From Bacteroidota bacterium (GTDB lineage Bacteria > Bacteroidota > Bacteroidia > Flavobacteriales > Weeksellaceae), in the NCBI GenBank assembly GCA_023458535.1, contig JAEWYW010000063.1, positions 1 to 7,800 on the forward strand: a stretch of DNA of 7,800 nt, in the 5' to 3' direction. Shown here piece by piece: positions 1 to 5,562 of this stretch. Every line of letters begins with the position of its first letter. Within the stretch, counting starts at the first letter, position 1. The notes under the pieces were generated by a model that saw only the letters and a list, made by a program, of their open reading frames with translations, ran no database searches and was not told the origin of the DNA. The translations under genes and the position numbers were made by a program.

Positions 1-59
1 TTTTTAAACTCTTGAATTTTCACTCTTTCGGGATAGGATAATCTTGTATATTTTTTCAT
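1..59 (-). CDS. IS30-family transposase, N-terminal fragment (runs off window)
   Basis: Reading the minus strand from the ATG at 59-57 gives MKKYTRLSYPERVKIQEFK before the window ends. This matches the first 19 residues of the complete IS30 transposase at 985-1986 at 14 of 19 positions. It is therefore the start of a second IS30 transposase, covering the beginning of the N-terminal helix-turn-helix DNA-binding region. The gene continues left of the window, so whether it is intact cannot be judged. It is more AT-rich than the complete copy and differs in protein sequence, so it is a relative and not a recent duplicate. The ATG lies about 40 bases from the element's inverted repeat, as in the complete copy. 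Confidence 0.8.
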   Translation of the reverse strand, partial: MKKYTRLSYPERVKIQEFK

Positions 60-121
60 AACAACAAATGGATTTTGTAAAGTTAAAATCTTTAACATTT
101 GTTGCACTAGATTTCTGAACC
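1..121 (-). mobile_element. Right end of a second IS30-family insertion sequence (partial)
   Basis: This is the transposase-start side of an IS30-like element. The terminal repeat at 101-121 aligns without gaps to the right inverted repeat of the complete element at 2029-2049. The similarity starts at 89 (2017 in the other copy). Inside it lie the leader and the start of a transposase gene (59-1). The rest of the element is outside the window. It points the same way as the complete copy and sits at the same distance, 18 bases, from the TAAC of a hairpin element. Within the leader, CAACAAATG and CATTTGTTG form a 9-base inverted repeat. Confidence 0.7.
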
Positions 122-143
122 GGCGATAGGGTGTCGCCTAACG
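89..143. repeat. Direct repeat, copy 1 (IS30 end plus start of hairpin element)
   Basis: These 55 bases align without gaps to 2017-2071. Similarity is strongest over the IS30 end (TCTTTAACATTTGTTGC, then TGAACCGGCGAT) and again at TAACGG. The part between (128-138) is largely different. The repeat joins an IS30 terminus to the outer boundary of an attC-like hairpin at a fixed spacing. The third hairpin (near 7654-7677) shares TAGGGTG and CTAACGG with this copy but has no IS30 end. Confidence 0.75.
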
Positions 144-327
144 GAAAGGGGCTTTGCGAGGTGCGGGCTACTGCAACCGGAAGTGTAGAGGTGATCCAAA
201 CGTAGCAAAAACTTTTTGCATTTTTTAAAATTACGAAAAAACTAAAAAATGGAAAAGTTTTTTGCGGGTATTTTGTAGAATATTTCTGAGATTTCCTTCA
301 ACCCCGCATCTTGCAAAACCCATGTTA
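139..327 (-). repeat. attC-like hairpin element A, downstream of the lipoprotein gene
   Basis: A 189-base imperfect palindrome bounded by TAAC (139-142) and GTTA (324-327). The outer arms at 149-167 and 303-321 pair over 19 positions with three departures from perfect pairing. Inner arms at 205-226 and 244-265 pair almost perfectly. Read on the minus strand it starts AGGTAAC and ends GTTAGGC, the latter fitting the integron core consensus GTTRRRY. It begins 23 bases after the stop codon of the lipoprotein gene, where a cassette recombination site belongs. It is long for an attC site, and no integrase is in view, so the identification rests on architecture alone. Alternatives are a REP- or MITE-like structured repeat. 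Confidence 0.6.
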
Positions 328-349
328 CCTGCAGTGCCTTTTTTCATTT

Positions 350-817
350 TTATTTAATTGGATGGTTTTTTACATCTTCAGTCATTTGCATTAAAACTTT
401 AGAACTTGGTAAATTCTCAATTTTTTTTTGCAAATTTTCAGGAAAGAGCTTTTTAATATCTTCTCCATACAAACTGCCGTCACCAGGTTTTTCAATATTC
501 ACAATGTTATCTTCCGTTATAGGATTTCCATTCAGATTAATTCTTAGTGGAAGGGATGTTCCTGTTCCTAGTTCAACATTATTTTCTCCATAAAATTCTT
601 GTAAAGTTGTCCAAACATATATTTCTGATGGATTTCTTTGCAGTACAATTAAATCTCCAAACATTTTTCCTCCAAATGCAGGTTTAATAATTTTCGCACT
701 TATTTTTCTCAACAAAACGCCTTTTTCGTTTTCCGAAATTTGATTTTCAGAATTTTCACTTTTTTTACAACTGAAAATAGTTAAAAAAATTGTCGTAATA
801 ATTAATATTTTCTTCAT
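350..817 (-). CDS. Small predicted lipoprotein of unknown function
   Basis: The 155-residue product begins with a short lysine start, a hydrophobic stretch (residues 4-15) and the lipobox IFSC with the cysteine at residue 17. It should therefore be exported, cut before Cys17 and lipid-anchored, leaving about 139 mature residues. After a Ser/Asn/Glu-rich linker comes a region (residues 36-155) with no family I recognise. It contains a WTTLQEFYGE stretch and a C-terminal charged helix-like part. It is probably soluble apart from the anchor. The ATG at 817 is the natural start because the signal peptide begins there. No Shine-Dalgarno sequence is visible, which is usual in Bacteroidota. The left end of the IS30 lies only about 25 bases upstream, so the gene's original promoter has probably been displaced and expression may now depend on the element. 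Hairpin A follows the stop codon closely. Confidence 0.75.
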   Translation of the reverse strand: MKKILIITTIFLTIFSCKKSENSENQISENEKGVLLRKISAKIIKPAFGGKMFGDLIVLQRNPSEIYVWTTLQEFYGENNVELGTGTSLPLRINLNGNPITEDNIVNIEKPGDGSLYGEDIKKLFPENLQKKIENLPSSKVLMQMTEDVKNHPIK

Positions 818-841
818 TTATGCGATTTTTTTCGATGGGTG

Positions 842-862
842 GATTCAAACATCTAACGCAAC
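842..862 (+). repeat. Left terminal inverted repeat of IS30 element
   Basis: This is the transposase-end side of the element. It pairs with 2029-2049, differing at three positions (843, 849 and 850). It lies about 25 bases upstream of the lipoprotein start codon. Confidence 0.75.
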
Positions 863-903
863 GGTTAGATTGGATAAAATTAGAATAAATTTTTTATATC
901 TTG

Positions 904-961
904 AATAAAATATGGATAACTTTTTCAGCCTTTTGGGGCAAAAAGTTACCCACATTTTATT
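904..961 (-). terminator. Strong hairpin, likely terminator after the IS30 transposase
   Basis: The arms at 904-930 and 937-961 pair over about 24 bases: AATAAAAT, TGG, TAACTTTTT and GCC recur in inverted order with two single-base differences and a small bulge. The loop is about six bases. It begins about 24 bases after the transposase stop codon at 985, and both arms end in A/T-rich sequence, so it could end transcription from either side. It may shield the transposase from outside transcription or reduce read-through into the lipoprotein gene. It lies inside the element and is not one of the terminal repeats. Confidence 0.6.
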
Positions 962-984
962 TTCTTCGACAACGGCGTTGGTTT

Positions 985-1986
985 TCATTGTAATTGATTT
1001 AGAATGAACTGGTTAAATACATCTTTTGGTGTCTGGTAGTCCAAAACTTTCCTTGGCCGGTCATTGAGTTCGTTTTGCACCTGTTTAATTTTTTTGCTGG
1101 TTATTTTATTGAAGTCCGTTCCTTTTGGGAAGTAGTCCCGCACCAGGCCGTTGGAGTTTTCATTGGTAGGTCTTTCCCAGGGCGAGTAGGGATGGGTAAA
1201 GTAGACCTTTATCTTGGTGTTTTTGGTGAAGAGTTTATGTTCGCTCATTTCTGTTCCATTGTCGTAGGTAAGGGTTTTACGCATGGTTTTGGGGATTTTC
1301 AGGAGTTCTTTTTCAAAGGCTTTTCTCACCGTGGCTGCGTTCTTGTTTTTTAGGGGAACAATAATGATGGCCCTGGTGGATCTTTCGACAAGTGTCCCGA
1401 TGCATGATTTGTGGTCCTTGCCGATGATAAGGTCGCCTTCCCAGTGTCCGGGGATTTCCCTTCCAAGGACTTCCCGGGGTCTTTCGTCGATGGAGACGCG
1501 GTCCTTAATTTTGGGTTCCAGGACGGCCCTTGTTTTAAAGTTTCCCCGGGATTTTCTTTCCTGCCGGAGCTGGGCAATGAGTTCTTTTTTAAGTTCGCTC
1601 TTACAGTGTAGATAGATGTAGAGGTAAATGGCTTCGTGGGAGATGTTCATGGCTTTGTCATTGGGGTAAAGTCTTTTCAAAGTAACGGATATTTGATCGG
1701 GCGACCAGCGCAGGGCGAGCTTTTGGTGGATAAATTCCTTAAGTTTTGGATTGGAGGAGATTTTTGTTTTCCCGTCCTTCCTGTACATCGACCTGCAGAA
1801 TGCTTTTCTGTTGGCGTGGTCTGCCTTGTAGGAACAGTGTGCATAGCGGTTGGTTTTTAGTTCTCTGGCGATGGTGGATTTAGCCCTGTTTAATTTTTTG
1901 GCAATTTTCGAGACGGAGTATTTAAGATTTTTGAATTCTTCAATTTTTACCCTCTCGGCAAAGGTTAGTCTGTGGTATTTTTTCAT
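985..1986 (-). CDS. IS30-family DDE transposase
   Basis: This 333-residue protein catalyses cutting and joining of the IS30 ends. Residues 1-46 form the N-terminal helix-turn-helix (LTFAERVKIEEF, then VSKIAKKLNRAKSTIARELK), which binds the terminal repeats. The catalytic RNase-H-like domain follows. It shows GHWEGDLIIG with D185, TYDNGTE with D242, and WERPTNENSNG with E276, giving a full DDE triad at the family spacing. YFPKGTDF and the C-terminal LNDRPRKVLDYQTP are also family signatures. Length is normal and the frame is open, so the enzyme should be active. The ATG at 1986 is supported by the family start MKKYHRLTF. GC content is higher than in the neighbouring genes, marking it as foreign. 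It is not functionally linked to the flanking genes. Confidence 0.95.
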   Translation of the reverse strand: MKKYHRLTFAERVKIEEFKNLKYSVSKIAKKLNRAKSTIARELKTNRYAHCSYKADHANRKAFCRSMYRKDGKTKISSNPKLKEFIHQKLALRWSPDQISVTLKRLYPNDKAMNISHEAIYLYIYLHCKSELKKELIAQLRQERKSRGNFKTRAVLEPKIKDRVSIDERPREVLGREIPGHWEGDLIIGKDHKSCIGTLVERSTRAIIIVPLKNKNAATVRKAFEKELLKIPKTMRKTLTYDNGTEMSEHKLFTKNTKIKVYFTHPYSPWERPTNENSNGLVRDYFPKGTDFNKITSKKIKQVQNELNDRPRKVLDYQTPKDVFNQFILNQLQ

Positions 1987-2016
1987 GGCGACAAACGTAA
2001 AATAAATAAGTTAATT

Positions 2017-2071
2017 TCTTTAACATTTGTTGCGTTAGATTATTGAACCGGCGATGGCATTGCAGGTAACG
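2017..2071. repeat. Direct repeat, copy 2 (IS30 end plus start of hairpin element)
   Basis: This is the partner of 89-143, at a constant offset of 1,928 bases. It contains the right terminal repeat of the complete IS30 (2029-2049), the shared GGCGAT, a divergent spacer, and TAACGG, where hairpin element B begins. Confidence 0.75.
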
Positions 2072-2254
2072 GGCCGCGTATTGGCGATAGTGGCGGATTA
2101 GAAAGCCAAAAGTTTCAATTTTGCACTAAGCTAAGCAACAGCCTTTTATTATTTTCTAAATTTATGAAAAAGGAAATATAAAAGGCTGTTGCGACAAAAA
2201 AAGGAGAAACTTTCAATTTCTCCCTTAAACCGCCATTTCGCCAATACGATGTTA
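2067..2254 (-). repeat. attC-like hairpin element B, downstream of the five-gene operon
   Basis: A 188-base nested palindrome from TAAC (2067-2070) to GTTA (2251-2254). Outer arms at 2078-2096 and 2230-2247 pair (GTATTGGCG with CGCCAATAC, then TGGCGG with CCGCCA), with one extra base on one side. Next come 2109-2116 with 2206-2213. The inner arms 2135-2149 and 2178-2192 pair perfectly over 15 bases and continue imperfectly. A small hairpin at 2203-2223 competes with part of this fold. Unpaired extra bases in long imperfect arms are typical of integron attC sites. On the minus strand it starts AGCTAAC and ends GTTACCT. It lies about 130 bases after the operon's last stop codon. The inner hairpin could also stop transcription. 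Confidence 0.6.
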
Positions 2255-2321
2255 GCTGTTCGCCCTTTTTATATTAATATTGGTTGTTGACTCATTTTGG
2301 TCTCTTGTGGTGCGATGGCAA

Positions 2322-2385
2322 AGCAAGCTTTTTTGCAATTTTTGATTTGTGTGGTTGGCTTGTGCAAATTGCAAATGTGCTTGCT
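2322..2385. repeat. Small hairpin with conserved loop, copy 1 (operon 3' end)
   Basis: The arms 2322-2341 and 2366-2385 pair at 17 of 20 positions. The 24-base loop holds TTTGTGTGGTTGGCT (2346-2360), which recurs with one change in the loop of the hairpin at 7537-7602. The hairpin directly abuts the stop codon of the small membrane-protein gene, so it may act as a terminator or 3' stabilising structure. The conserved loop suggests a function beyond simple termination. The GCAAATGTGCTTGC of its right arm also resembles part of the left arm of the other copy. Confidence 0.6.
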
Positions 2386-2685
2386 TTAGCGTGGATTTTC
2401 ACTTCGTTTTATAAATATTGATATTATAAGTCCAGTTCCCACAATTACATCTACTATATTCCAAAGTTCTCTGCCTAATGCAATCTTGAAGAATGGTTGA
2501 AAAAGTAATGCTAAAGCTCCAAAAACAATCATTTCTGCTTGCTTGTTTTGTTGGTTTGCTTGATAAGCAAGAATTGCAAAACCGATTAAACCGGCAAAAC
2601 GTACAAATTGATAATAGCCGTAAGGCATTTTAGCCAAGCACAAGAAAAAAAGAATTGCTAATGTAATTTTGATGAGTTTTTCCAT
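2386..2685 (-). CDS. Small four-helix membrane protein, DUF6804-like
   Basis: The 99-residue product is mostly hydrophobic, with likely membrane segments near residues 4-20, 27-42, 50-66 and 72-92 and a basic tail (KRSENPR). The pattern MPYGYYQFVRF, then LLFQPFFKIALGRELWNIVDV, is what I recall for a small uncharacterised Bacteroidota family (DUF6804). That name is from memory and needs a profile search. Its function is unknown. The start codon at 2685 lies inside the end of the MATE gene, giving a 28-base overlap in another frame, so translation is probably coupled and the protein could work with the exporter. It is equally possible that it is an independent gene picked up at the operon's end, since such proteins also occur alone. 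The stop codon touches the small hairpin at 2322-2385. Confidence 0.8.
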   Translation of the reverse strand: MEKLIKITLAILFFLCLAKMPYGYYQFVRFAGLIGFAILAYQANQQNKQAEMIVFGALALLFQPFFKIALGRELWNIVDVIVGTGLIISIFIKRSENPR

Positions 2686-3941
2686 ATTTCATTTGATTTG
2701 GTTTTTAGAAATAAGCACATCGCTATTTGTGCAAATAATAATGATAGAAGAATTGAAATTGCTCCATTCCTCCATAAGAATGTTAAAGTAACAATTAAAA
2801 TAACCGCAACACATCCATAAATGACTTTTGATGTTGCAAATAAATTGTTTTTCAACCTTACTATTAATGATATTGAAAATATTTCATTGAAGTTTGTAAT
2901 AAAAACGATAATTGACACTATCAAAAGTAGGATTAGTTTATTAATGTCAATTCCGTAAAGAATGTAATCTAACAAAACTAAAACTATTAAAATACCTCCC
3001 GACACAACAAGAGACGTTTCAATGATGTTTTCTTTTAAGATTTGGTATAGATCAGGCTTCTTTTTTGAATAAATGGACGAAAAATAATTTAATGCAGTTT
3101 CTGAAAAAGCTTCCGTAGGTACAAGCAATACTCCCCAATAAGATAAAACCATTGTCAATAATGCAACCTCATTCAATTCAAAATATGTAGAACAAAACAA
3201 GAATAAAATAAACGAACCTATATGAAATGATAAATCAGAAAATGCTGGATAGTATGAAGCAACTCTCATTGTTACCAATAATTTTTGTTTTATAGGTGTT
3301 GGATTTAAAATTTCAGGAGTTGATTTTCTAATAACTTTCCACATCATCATTATTCCTATAATTTCGGCAATGATTGAAGTGTATAGAATGATTGCTAATG
3401 GCGATATTTGTAGTTTAATTTCAAACAGAAAAAAATATCCCAATAACGCATTGATTACAATACAAATAGAAGATATAATCCCAATAGGTTTTGTCCTTCC
3501 TAATCCCAATAAAAATGCGTTCATCGACATTGAAATGTAGTTCAGAATAATGAGTGGAATTACGATGGGAACATTTTCTAAGAATAATTGATAAATATCA
3601 TTGCTAAACACGATATTTACACAATATACTATAATAGAAAATAATACAGAAATTATGATTGCGTGTTTGAGAAACACCAATATTGATTTTTGATAAATAC
3701 TTTTTGTTAATGTTGATTTTTCAATGTTTCTGGAATAAAAATTTTGAAAAGTATCATTTAGGGCAAAACCATAAGACAATGAGCATAATAAAAATGCATC
3801 AATCAGTCCAATTGTTGCCAAATATATTTCTCCTTTGAATGAAATTAGAAATACATCTGTTAAGAGCAATAATTGTTCTGCCAAACCACTAAATATCAAT
3901 GGTAATGTGTATTTGAATAATGATAATTTATCTGTTTTCAT
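2658..3941 (-). CDS. MATE-family multidrug/metabolite exporter
   Basis: This is an integral membrane protein of 427 residues with about twelve hydrophobic segments, roughly at 10-33, 38-60, 88-110, 122-146, 152-173, 180-202, 232-256, 258-280, 309-330, 335-358, 370-390 and 392-413. The N-terminal LPLIFSGLAEQLLLLTDVF and the central FLLGLGRTKPIGIISS, followed by NALLGYFFLF, are typical of MATE antiporters, which drive export of organic compounds with a proton or sodium gradient. Length and topology fit the family. The second half is less typical, so the assignment is to the superfamily only. Its ATG overlaps the stop of the decarboxylase gene as ATGA, indicating translational coupling. Its place after three enzyme genes suggests that it exports their product, an inference from context. 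Confidence 0.85.
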   Translation of the reverse strand: MKTDKLSLFKYTLPLIFSGLAEQLLLLTDVFLISFKGEIYLATIGLIDAFLLCSLSYGFALNDTFQNFYSRNIEKSTLTKSIYQKSILVFLKHAIIISVLFSIIVYCVNIVFSNDIYQLFLENVPIVIPLIILNYISMSMNAFLLGLGRTKPIGIISSICIVINALLGYFFLFEIKLQISPLAIILYTSIIAEIIGIMMMWKVIRKSTPEILNPTPIKQKLLVTMRVASYYPAFSDLSFHIGSFILFLFCSTYFELNEVALLTMVLSYWGVLLVPTEAFSETALNYFSSIYSKKKPDLYQILKENIIETSLVVSGGILIVLVLLDYILYGIDINKLILLLIVSIIVFITNFNEIFSISLIVRLKNNLFATSKVIYGCVAVILIVTLTFLWRNGAISILLSLLFAQIAMCLFLKTKSNEIWKNSSKLH

Positions 3942-4648
3942 AAAAATTCAAACAATGGGTCAATCCCTGCTTCGATGTGAATGTTTGGTTTTTGCAACGG
4001 ATTTATATTCCACTGCTTTGGCAATATGCAAGTTGCCATACTGCCATATCTTACAGATGCAATTCGTGTATTCTGTTTGAAAAATTCGGGTTTTGAGAAA
4101 AAAGAAACAACAGTATCAATATCATAATCTGCTGTAAGAATGATATGATAGTTTTCCTTTTTCATTGGTGGTTTTATATTAAGCAATACTCTTTGGTTGA
4201 ATGAAATTGATGCTAATAGCTCTTGTTTTATGTTTGCAATATTATTGTTTAAAAGTTTGTTTTCTATATCAAGCATAGACTTATTTTCAGAATAAAAAGC
4301 AGGTAGGTCAAGTCTATTTACATTACCATTCGTTGGAATTCTAATAATGTGTGGGTCATAAAAAGTTAGGAAAATAGTTACAATCCAATAAGCACCATCT
4401 TCTATTTGACTATAAGAAAGATTATCTAAGGTTACATCATTATATTTTGTGAATATACTTTCGTGAATTGAAGAAACCTCTTTGCAATCCAATATAATAC
4501 CGTCTGCTGGAGAATAAATAAGTTCGTTATTATTTTTGATTGGACGTATTGGGTCTCTGAAAAAATAGCTCGAAGATAATTCTTCAATGCTCTTATTTTT
4601 ACATTCGGATTTTGCTTTTTTCGACCAAGTTGAAACAGATTGTGCCAT
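3938..4648 (-). CDS. Phosphatidylserine-decarboxylase-like pyruvoyl enzyme
   Basis: This 236-residue protein has the main landmarks of the phosphatidylserine decarboxylase family. YFFRDPIRPI (28-37) comes first, then SPADG (46-50) with D49, FYDPHIIRIP (96-105) with H100, and RYGSMATCILP (200-210). In this family the chain cuts itself between Gly and Ser of the GS motif, here G202/S203, and the serine becomes the pyruvoyl group that decarboxylates the substrate. All three self-processing residues (Asp, His, Ser) are present, so it should mature. The residue after GS is Met instead of the usual Thr or Arg. No membrane segment or signal peptide is seen. Related enzymes can act on free amino acids instead of lipid, and the operon context favours such a role, but the substrate is unknown. 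Start and stop overlap both neighbours (TAATG and ATGA). Confidence 0.85.
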   Translation of the reverse strand: MAQSVSTWSKKAKSECKNKSIEELSSSYFFRDPIRPIKNNNELIYSPADGIILDCKEVSSIHESIFTKYNDVTLDNLSYSQIEDGAYWIVTIFLTFYDPHIIRIPTNGNVNRLDLPAFYSENKSMLDIENKLLNNNIANIKQELLASISFNQRVLLNIKPPMKKENYHIILTADYDIDTVVSFFSKPEFFKQNTRIASVRYGSMATCILPKQWNINPLQKPNIHIEAGIDPLFEFL

Positions 4649-5562
4649 TACAGTAAGTCATTTTTATATGAATGATAATTTATATTTAAAACCAAGCAAG
4701 AAAGTAAACCACCGCCTTTAAGAAATTCTTCTAAATTGAAATAACATACTTCCATAGCATTTGCTGATGCGATTTCTTCAAGTCTGTTGTTTTTATCACG
4801 TTCAAGTTTATAATCAGTGCTATTTTTCTTTAAGAAATCAATATCCGAAGCATTTAGAATATAGTTGTTTACTCGCACACTATTCGTTAATCCTGTATGA
4901 GCTTGGTCGATTGTGATAGGAATAATCTCAACATACTTTTCCAGTTGTTTGAGTTCTTTTCTTGAAAAAGCTTCTGTTGCAACAATGACTTTATCCTTAG
5001 TCAAGGGAAATATAGCACAGTCTAAATGATACATATAAGGGTCTTTTAGTTCAAGTTCTATAATTTCAAGTCCGAAATTATCCTTGAACCAAGTGAAGGC
5101 TTCTTTTTCAGTTCTGACCCCATATCCACCAATATAAATGTTGTCTCTGATGAACTTCATCTCTGCCTCTCCTTCAAAAACGTGGGGGCATTTGATTGTA
5201 TCATACCCTAATTGTTCAAAGAAATTTAAACCTAAAATTTCCTCTCCAATTCTATTTTTAGCTTTGAAATTTGAACCGACAAATATTGGTTTTTTGAGGT
5301 TATGCAACACTATTCCATTGTTTGCAACATAAGTTAGGTCTTGAAGTTTGCTATTTAGAGGATTTGGGAGTAGGTAAACAAATCCTTGATTAGCAATGAA
5401 AGAATAAACTTCCCACATTTCTCGAATAGCTTTTGGAACATTTACGATAATTTCCTCATCGCTGTAATCTTCCATCCATACATTGTTTCTTACATCAGTA
5501 GAAAACGAAGTTGGAATATTCATCATAAAAGTAGGTGTCTGTAAAGCCTCATTCATAATCAC
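4648..5562 (-). CDS. DDAH/amidinotransferase-fold enzyme (arginine-modifying family)
   Basis: The 304-residue protein follows the layout of the dimethylarginine dimethylaminohydrolase and amidinotransferase superfamily (guanidine-modifying enzymes with a catalytic cysteine). Visible landmarks are TYVANNGIVL (77-86), FEGEAEMKF (129-137), GGYGVRTEKEA (145-155), DPYMYHLDCAIFPL (174-187) with catalytic H179, ATEAFS (195-200), TNSVRV (226-231) and EFLKGGGLLSCLVL (279-292) with the likely nucleophile C289. Members hydrolyse or transfer groups from arginine-type guanidines through a cysteine adduct. Hydrolase and transferase cannot be told apart here. EGEAE replaces the more usual EGxGD, so the substrate may differ. 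The start is either GTG at 5562, overlapping the acylase stop as GTGA, or ATG at 5556, six bases inside. Both fit coupled translation. The stop overlaps the next ATG by one base. Confidence 0.85.
   Translation of the reverse strand: MIMNEALQTPTFMMNIPTSFSTDVRNNVWMEDYSDEEIIVNVPKAIREMWEVYSFIANQGFVYLLPNPLNSKLQDLTYVANNGIVLHNLKKPIFVGSNFKAKNRIGEEILGLNFFEQLGYDTIKCPHVFEGEAEMKFIRDNIYIGGYGVRTEKEAFTWFKDNFGLEIIELELKDPYMYHLDCAIFPLTKDKVIVATEAFSRKELKQLEKYVEIIPITIDQAHTGLTNSVRVNNYILNASDIDFLKKNSTDYKLERDKNNRLEEIASANAMEVCYFNLEEFLKGGGLLSCLVLNINYHSYKNDLL

Larger units (their letters stand above)
842..2049 (-). mobile_element. Complete IS30-family insertion sequence, about 1.2 kb
   Basis: Imperfect inverted repeats at 842-862 and 2029-2049 match at 18 of 21 positions. 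They share the block ATCTAACGCAAC and the outer TTCAA, resembling the ends of IS30 itself (GATTCAA...CAACGCAAC). The 1,208 bases between them hold one intact transposase gene and a terminator-like hairpin at 904-961, a typical size and layout for the family. CGATGG occurs just outside both ends (833-838 and 2052-2057) and may be a target duplication. That would move the ends to about 839 and 2051, so the outer boundary is uncertain by a few bases. The interior is clearly richer in GC than its surroundings, which fits recent arrival. Confidence 0.85.
142..2069 (-). other. Putative gene cassette 1: lipoprotein gene with inserted IS30
   Basis: If the hairpins recombine between G and TT of the GTTA core, as integron attC sites do, this 1,928-base block is one cassette. 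It starts on the minus strand inside element B, carries the lipoprotein gene, and ends with element A. Its leading sequence GTTACCTGCAATGCC is complementary to GGCACTGCAGGTAAC at the start of its own hairpin A, as expected for a unit that circularises. Removing the IS30 (842-2049) leaves about 0.7 kb with one gene, an ordinary cassette size. Boundaries are inferred by analogy with integrons. Confidence 0.5.

Noticed and set aside
139..334. Large hairpins considered as IS or MITE terminal repeats.
   Set aside because: The arms bound no gene or transposon-like body, the IS30 has its own matching ends outside them, and the within-block complementarity fits cassette sites better. A MITE origin is not fully excluded.
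1075..1860. Several plus-strand open frames of 66-110 codons, and a 75-codon minus-strand frame, inside the transposase gene.
   Set aside because: They are shadows of the GC-richer IS30 transposase, which has full family motifs. None shows a recognisable domain or its own signals.
2135..2192. Perfect 15-base inner stem considered as a stand-alone rho-independent terminator of the operon.
   Set aside because: It is the inner arm of the larger nested palindrome and lacks a clean U tract directly after the stem, although a secondary termination role is possible.
3835..4080. Plus-strand 81-codon open frame across the exporter/decarboxylase junction.
   Set aside because: It overlaps two well-supported minus-strand genes and has no domain or start signal of its own.
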